Assembly (NCBI GenBank): GCA_017510335.1
Contig: JAFWNM010000014.1
Span: forward strand, 115,474-179,473
Direction: 5' to 3'
From: Paracoccaceae bacterium
GTDB lineage: Bacteria; Pseudomonadota; Alphaproteobacteria; Rhodobacterales; Rhodobacteraceae
DNA length: 64,000 nt
The notes under the pieces: model-generated
Databases searched by the model: none
What the model was told of the DNA's origin: nothing
What the model saw: the letters and a program-made list of their open reading frames with translations, nothing else
Translations under genes and position numbers: made by a program
In this document: positions 61,585 to 64,000 of the stretch, one piece after another
Numbering within the stretch: position 1 is the first letter of the stretch
How the letters are laid out: every line of letters begins with the position of its first letter

Positions 61585-62435
61585 CCTTGATGCTGGTTGA
61601 ATCGCCTCCCTCCCTGACATCTGAGCAGTTCAGCCGGCTGGCAAAAATCGTGCATGATGATTCCGGGATCGTGTTAACCGAAGCAAAGCGCGGGCTGTTA
61701 ATGGCGCGGCTGAACCGGCGCCTGCGGGTGTTGGGGCTGTCGGAATACGGCGCCTACTGCACCCTGCTAAGCAGCCCGGAAGGGGACGAAGAACGTCGGC
61801 ACATGCTGTCTGCAGTCACGACCAATGTGACGGCTTTCTTCAGGGAAGACCATCATTTCGATGCTCTTACGCGTCAGGTCTTGCCCCCGCTGATTGAGGC
61901 AGCACGCAAGGGCGGACGGGTCAGGTTATGGTCTGCAGCATGCTCGTCGGGTGAAGAACCGTATTCGATCGCAATCTCGGTGCTCGAAGCCTTCCCGGAT
62001 GTTGCGCGATATGATCTGCTTGTTCTTGCGACCGATATCGATCCTGTCATGGTTGCGAAGGCGGAGGCCGGAATCTTCACTGAAGACGCGGTTCAAGGCC
62101 TCGATCCAGCAAAGCTGAGCAAACACTTCACGCGCGCGGGCAATGCCTATGAAGTCCGCCCTGCATTGCGCAACATGATGCGTTTTGCCGAACTGAATCT
62201 TCACAAGGACTGGCCATTCTCAGGCCAGTTTGACGTGATATTCTGTCGCAATGTGGTGATCTACTTCGACGGGAACGCGCGAAGGTTGCTTTGGCAGCGG
62301 TTCGCGACCCAACTTAATTCCGGTGGGCATTTGTTCATCGGCCATTCAGAGCGTCTCGATGGGCCGGCAAGCGCTGCGTTCCGCCTTACTGGGCCGACCC
62401 ACTATATCAAGGCCGCTTCCGACACGCCGCGGTAA
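61581..62435 (+). CDS. cheR: Chemoreceptor methyltransferase CheR
   Basis: A 284-residue SAM-dependent enzyme that methylates receptor glutamates, the reverse of CheB. N-terminal helical domain to about residue 80; SAM site LWSAACSSGEEPYS near 107-120 and catalytic region FDVIFCRNVVIYF. GTG start overlaps the CheW stop. No obvious extra tetratricopeptide part. Confidence 0.94.
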   Translation: MTLMLVESPPSLTSEQFSRLAKIVHDDSGIVLTEAKRGLLMARLNRRLRVLGLSEYGAYCTLLSSPEGDEERRHMLSAVTTNVTAFFREDHHFDALTRQVLPPLIEAARKGGRVRLWSAACSSGEEPYSIAISVLEAFPDVARYDLLVLATDIDPVMVAKAEAGIFTEDAVQGLDPAKLSKHFTRAGNAYEVRPALRNMMRFAELNLHKDWPFSGQFDVIFCRNVVIYFDGNARRLLWQRFATQLNSGGHLFIGHSERLDGPASAAFRLTGPTHYIKAASDTPR

Positions 62436-62458
62436 TCTGCTTTACGAAGGGTATACTT

Positions 62459-62848
62459 ATGCTGTTAAAATCTCAGCTTCATGTTATGGTTGTCGACGAT
62501 ATGTCCGTCAGTCGCGGACTTATTGAACAAGCACTTGACTGGGCCGGAATATCGAATGTGCAATACGAGGCGAACGGGGAAAGTGCGCTGAAGCGTTTGG
62601 TCGCATCCCCGGTGCATCTGGTCATTTCCGACTATAATATGCCCGGAATGGACGGCATCAGCCTGCTTGAAGCGCTGCGATCCAACAAGACGACGCACCG
62701 GATGGGGTTTATTCTGATCACTGGAAAGGCGGACCGCGCCTTGCTGGAACGCGGACAGCGCGCTGGTATGAACAACTTTCTGACAAAGCCATTCACCAAG
62801 GAAGCGCTGCTGCGATGCATCGAATCCGTAACCGGGAAACTGCAATGA
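62459..62848 (+). CDS. cheY: Chemotaxis response regulator CheY (second copy)
   Basis: A 129-residue single-domain receiver with VVDDMSVSRGLIEQ, phosphorylation Asp in VISDYNMPGMDG and the conserved LTKPFTKE. Distinct from the first CheY, so it may act as a phosphate sink or second output. Ends with ATGA overlapping the next gene. Confidence 0.93.
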   Translation: MLLKSQLHVMVVDDMSVSRGLIEQALDWAGISNVQYEANGESALKRLVASPVHLVISDYNMPGMDGISLLEALRSNKTTHRMGFILITGKADRALLERGQRAGMNNFLTKPFTKEALLRCIESVTGKLQ

Positions 62849-63240
62849 CCCTGCACCAAACCCGTGCGGAAGCATTCGAAAGGGATCACGCTGAAAAGCC
62901 ACGTGTCCCGATGTCTGAAGGTTTGTTACGCGCGGCGAATGAAGCCAGACTGCTGTCGCAAGACGCCGCACAACTTGACCACACTATTGGATTTGCACTT
63001 GCAAACTCCGATCAAATGGGTGCGCGTGAATTGCAAAATGCAGACTTGCTTCGGCAAGGTCTGGAAGGGTTGGCAGATTTTCTTGCAGGACTGGCAGAAA
63101 CAATCGATGTGGAGGGAATGTGCTGCCCTTCGGAGGCAGCCGCTGCATTGCGGATGAAGGATCAATCCCGGCGCCTCGGTGACGAAACAACACCAGATAC
63201 TGTTCTAGAGGCCGCCCCCGCTGGAGAGATCTGGGGTTGA
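62845..63240 (+). CDS. Hypothetical last gene of the chemotaxis operon (131 aa)
   Basis: An acidic soluble protein of 131 residues with predicted helical character (LRAANEARLLSQDAAQLDHT, ELQNADLLRQGLEGLADFLA) and a low-complexity end. The overlap with CheY and the shared strand make it an operon member. The form would suit a small chemotaxis phosphatase or adaptor, but I recognise no conserved catalytic motif. An IS630-type transposase follows. Confidence 0.75.
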   Translation: MTLHQTRAEAFERDHAEKPRVPMSEGLLRAANEARLLSQDAAQLDHTIGFALANSDQMGARELQNADLLRQGLEGLADFLAGLAETIDVEGMCCPSEAAAALRMKDQSRRLGDETTPDTVLEAAPAGEIWG

Positions 63241-63363
63241 CATGAACTTATACCCCCCGTCCCCAAGGAATCCCCGAATCTAAATCGTTTTGCGTTTGAT
63301 CTGAATCGAATGCGGATTCACACGGGACCGTTTGTCTGCTTCACTTCTTCTGGGAGGTGGAAC

Positions 63364-63794
63364 ATGGGCACACCTGAGTCTTCGGATCTTCGGGAACTGA
63401 TCTGCGCATATGTCGCCAAGGGCAATTCCGCTCGTTCGGCAGGGCGGCTTTTCGGGGTGAGCGCCGCGACGGCGGTGCGATTTGCGGCAGGGCATCGAGA
63501 TCACGGAGCGGTCGTTCCTAAGCGGCAGGGTCGCCCCGCTGCTAAGTTTGGCAAACTTGCTCCGCATCGGGATTTTCTGCTGGAGCTCGTGCAGGCCGAA
63601 CCGCACATTACACTGAAGGAACTGGCCGCTGCCTTGTCGGAAACATTAGGCGTAGATGTTCAGCTCTCGTCACTGCCTCGCGCGTCTGAGGGCGCGGGGC
63701 AGTGGTTTTAAAAAAGGACTGGTCGCGGCGGAACGTCATCGGCCCGCGTTGCGTCAGGCTCGCCGGAACTGGATCGCACAACGTCTGGACCTGT
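63364..63794 (+). pseudogene. IS630-family transposase, frameshifted and truncated
   Basis: The N-terminal helix-turn-helix (ELICAYVAKGNSARSAGRLF, DHGAVVPKRQGRPAAKFGKL) is in one frame from ATG 63364 behind GGGAGG. The downstream part (LRARGSGFKKGLVAAERHRP, ALRQARRNWIAQRL) continues in the next frame after about 63660-63690. At 63795 it is cut by the IS3-type element. The DDE catalytic domain is missing entirely, so it is inactive. Confidence 0.78.
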
Positions 63795-64000
63795 TGAACC
63801 GCCCCGGGTTTACCGGAGGGCAAAACTCTCGGAGAATTGCCCGTTATGGAACAGAATCGAAAGAAGACCTCAAAGCCGTATTCACCTGAGTTTCGCGCGC
63901 GTGCGGTGCGGCTTGTCGCGGAGCATCGTGACGAATATCGAAGCGACGCAGCAGCGCATGCTGCGATCGCCAGCAAATTGGGCTGTTCGCCAGACAGTCT
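63795..64000 (+). mobile_element. IS3-family insertion sequence, left end (runs off the window)
   Basis: Begins with TGAACCGCCCCGGG, a sequence I recognise as the usual end of one IS3 subgroup, inserted into the IS630 transposase. It contains an orfA starting at 63846. The right end lies outside the window. Confidence 0.7.
63846..64000 (+). CDS. IS3-family transposase OrfA, N-terminal part
   Basis: Starts [20 protein letters not shown] and continues with [20 protein letters not shown], then [11 protein letters not shown] to the edge, the Tnp-HTH-1 domain of IS3 OrfA proteins. Without the second frame (OrfB with the DDE domain) the protein here is only a DNA-binding part. Confidence 0.82.
   Translation, partial: MEQNRKKTSKPYSPEFRARAVRLVAEHRDEYRSDAAAHAAIASKLGCSPDS

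Noticed and set aside
63656-63710. Programmed frameshift in the IS630 transposase
   Set aside because: A run of A residues is present at 63710, but the frames match only if the shift lies before it, and the gene is truncated anyway, so a mutation is more likely.

Overview
The window is gene-dense, GC-rich DNA from an alphaproteobacterium, most likely a member of the Rhodobacteraceae (Roseobacter/Paracoccus relatives). This rests on the gene families, the GGAAC-N16-CGTT promoters typical of the alphaproteobacterial EcfG general stress sigma factor, the composition of the chemotaxis operon and the many overlapping ATGA gene junctions. No tRNA, rRNA, CRISPR array or replication origin was seen.

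Layout. 0-5.5 kb: a Tat-exported NMT1/THI5-like binding protein, an ATPase and a fused double permease in one operon with a 5-formyltetrahydrofolate cyclo-ligase-like (COG0212) protein. The operon is flanked by XRE and RpiR regulators and is probably a thiamine-precursor uptake system. 5.5-25 kb: a stress island. It holds a PRC-barrel protein, two PHB-depolymerase-type esterases, a giant CheB-CheR-PAS-histidine kinase-receiver-FixJ fusion, very small membrane proteins, a DUF892 ferritin-like protein, an EcfG-like (ECF15) sigma factor, a ribbon-helix-helix regulator with a palindromic operator, a large KatE catalase and a periplasmic amine dehydrogenase/cytochrome c operon. Four exact GGAAC-N16-CGTT promoters lie here (6050, 7303, 19145, 23804), one of them with no protein gene behind it. 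24.6-28.5 kb: AhpD-like, TetR, DUF3179 and a small CxxCH exported protein, then a decayed mosaic of an ECF sigma factor, an NrsF anti-sigma fragment and a DUF6969-like gene.

28.6-39.8 kb: catabolic cluster A. It has two dipeptide-type binding proteins, a GntR regulator whose promoter predicts a leaderless mRNA, DppBC permeases, an SDR, a polysaccharide-deacetylase-type hydrolase, a gamma-glutamyltransferase homologue and two ATPases. 40-41.9 kb: a DrrAB-type ABC exporter. 42-51.7 kb: catabolic cluster B. It has an aspartoacylase-like M14 hydrolase, an N-formylglutamate amidohydrolase homologue, a second complete Dpp-type importer and a divergent LysR-ArgE/M20 deacylase pair. Both clusters couple import of small peptide-like or N-acylated compounds to cytoplasmic amide cleavage. 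An 87-bp diverged direct repeat flanks the 40-52 kb segment.

52-63.2 kb: a chemotaxis locus, with CheB, CheD, a 112-aa protein and two receptors leftwards, and STAS protein, CheY, CheA, CheW, CheR, CheY and a 131-aa protein rightwards. The order resembles what I remember of Rhodobacter sphaeroides cheOp1. CheB has a degenerate receiver domain. 63.2-64 kb: an IS630-type transposase, frameshifted and cut by an IS3-family element that runs off the window.
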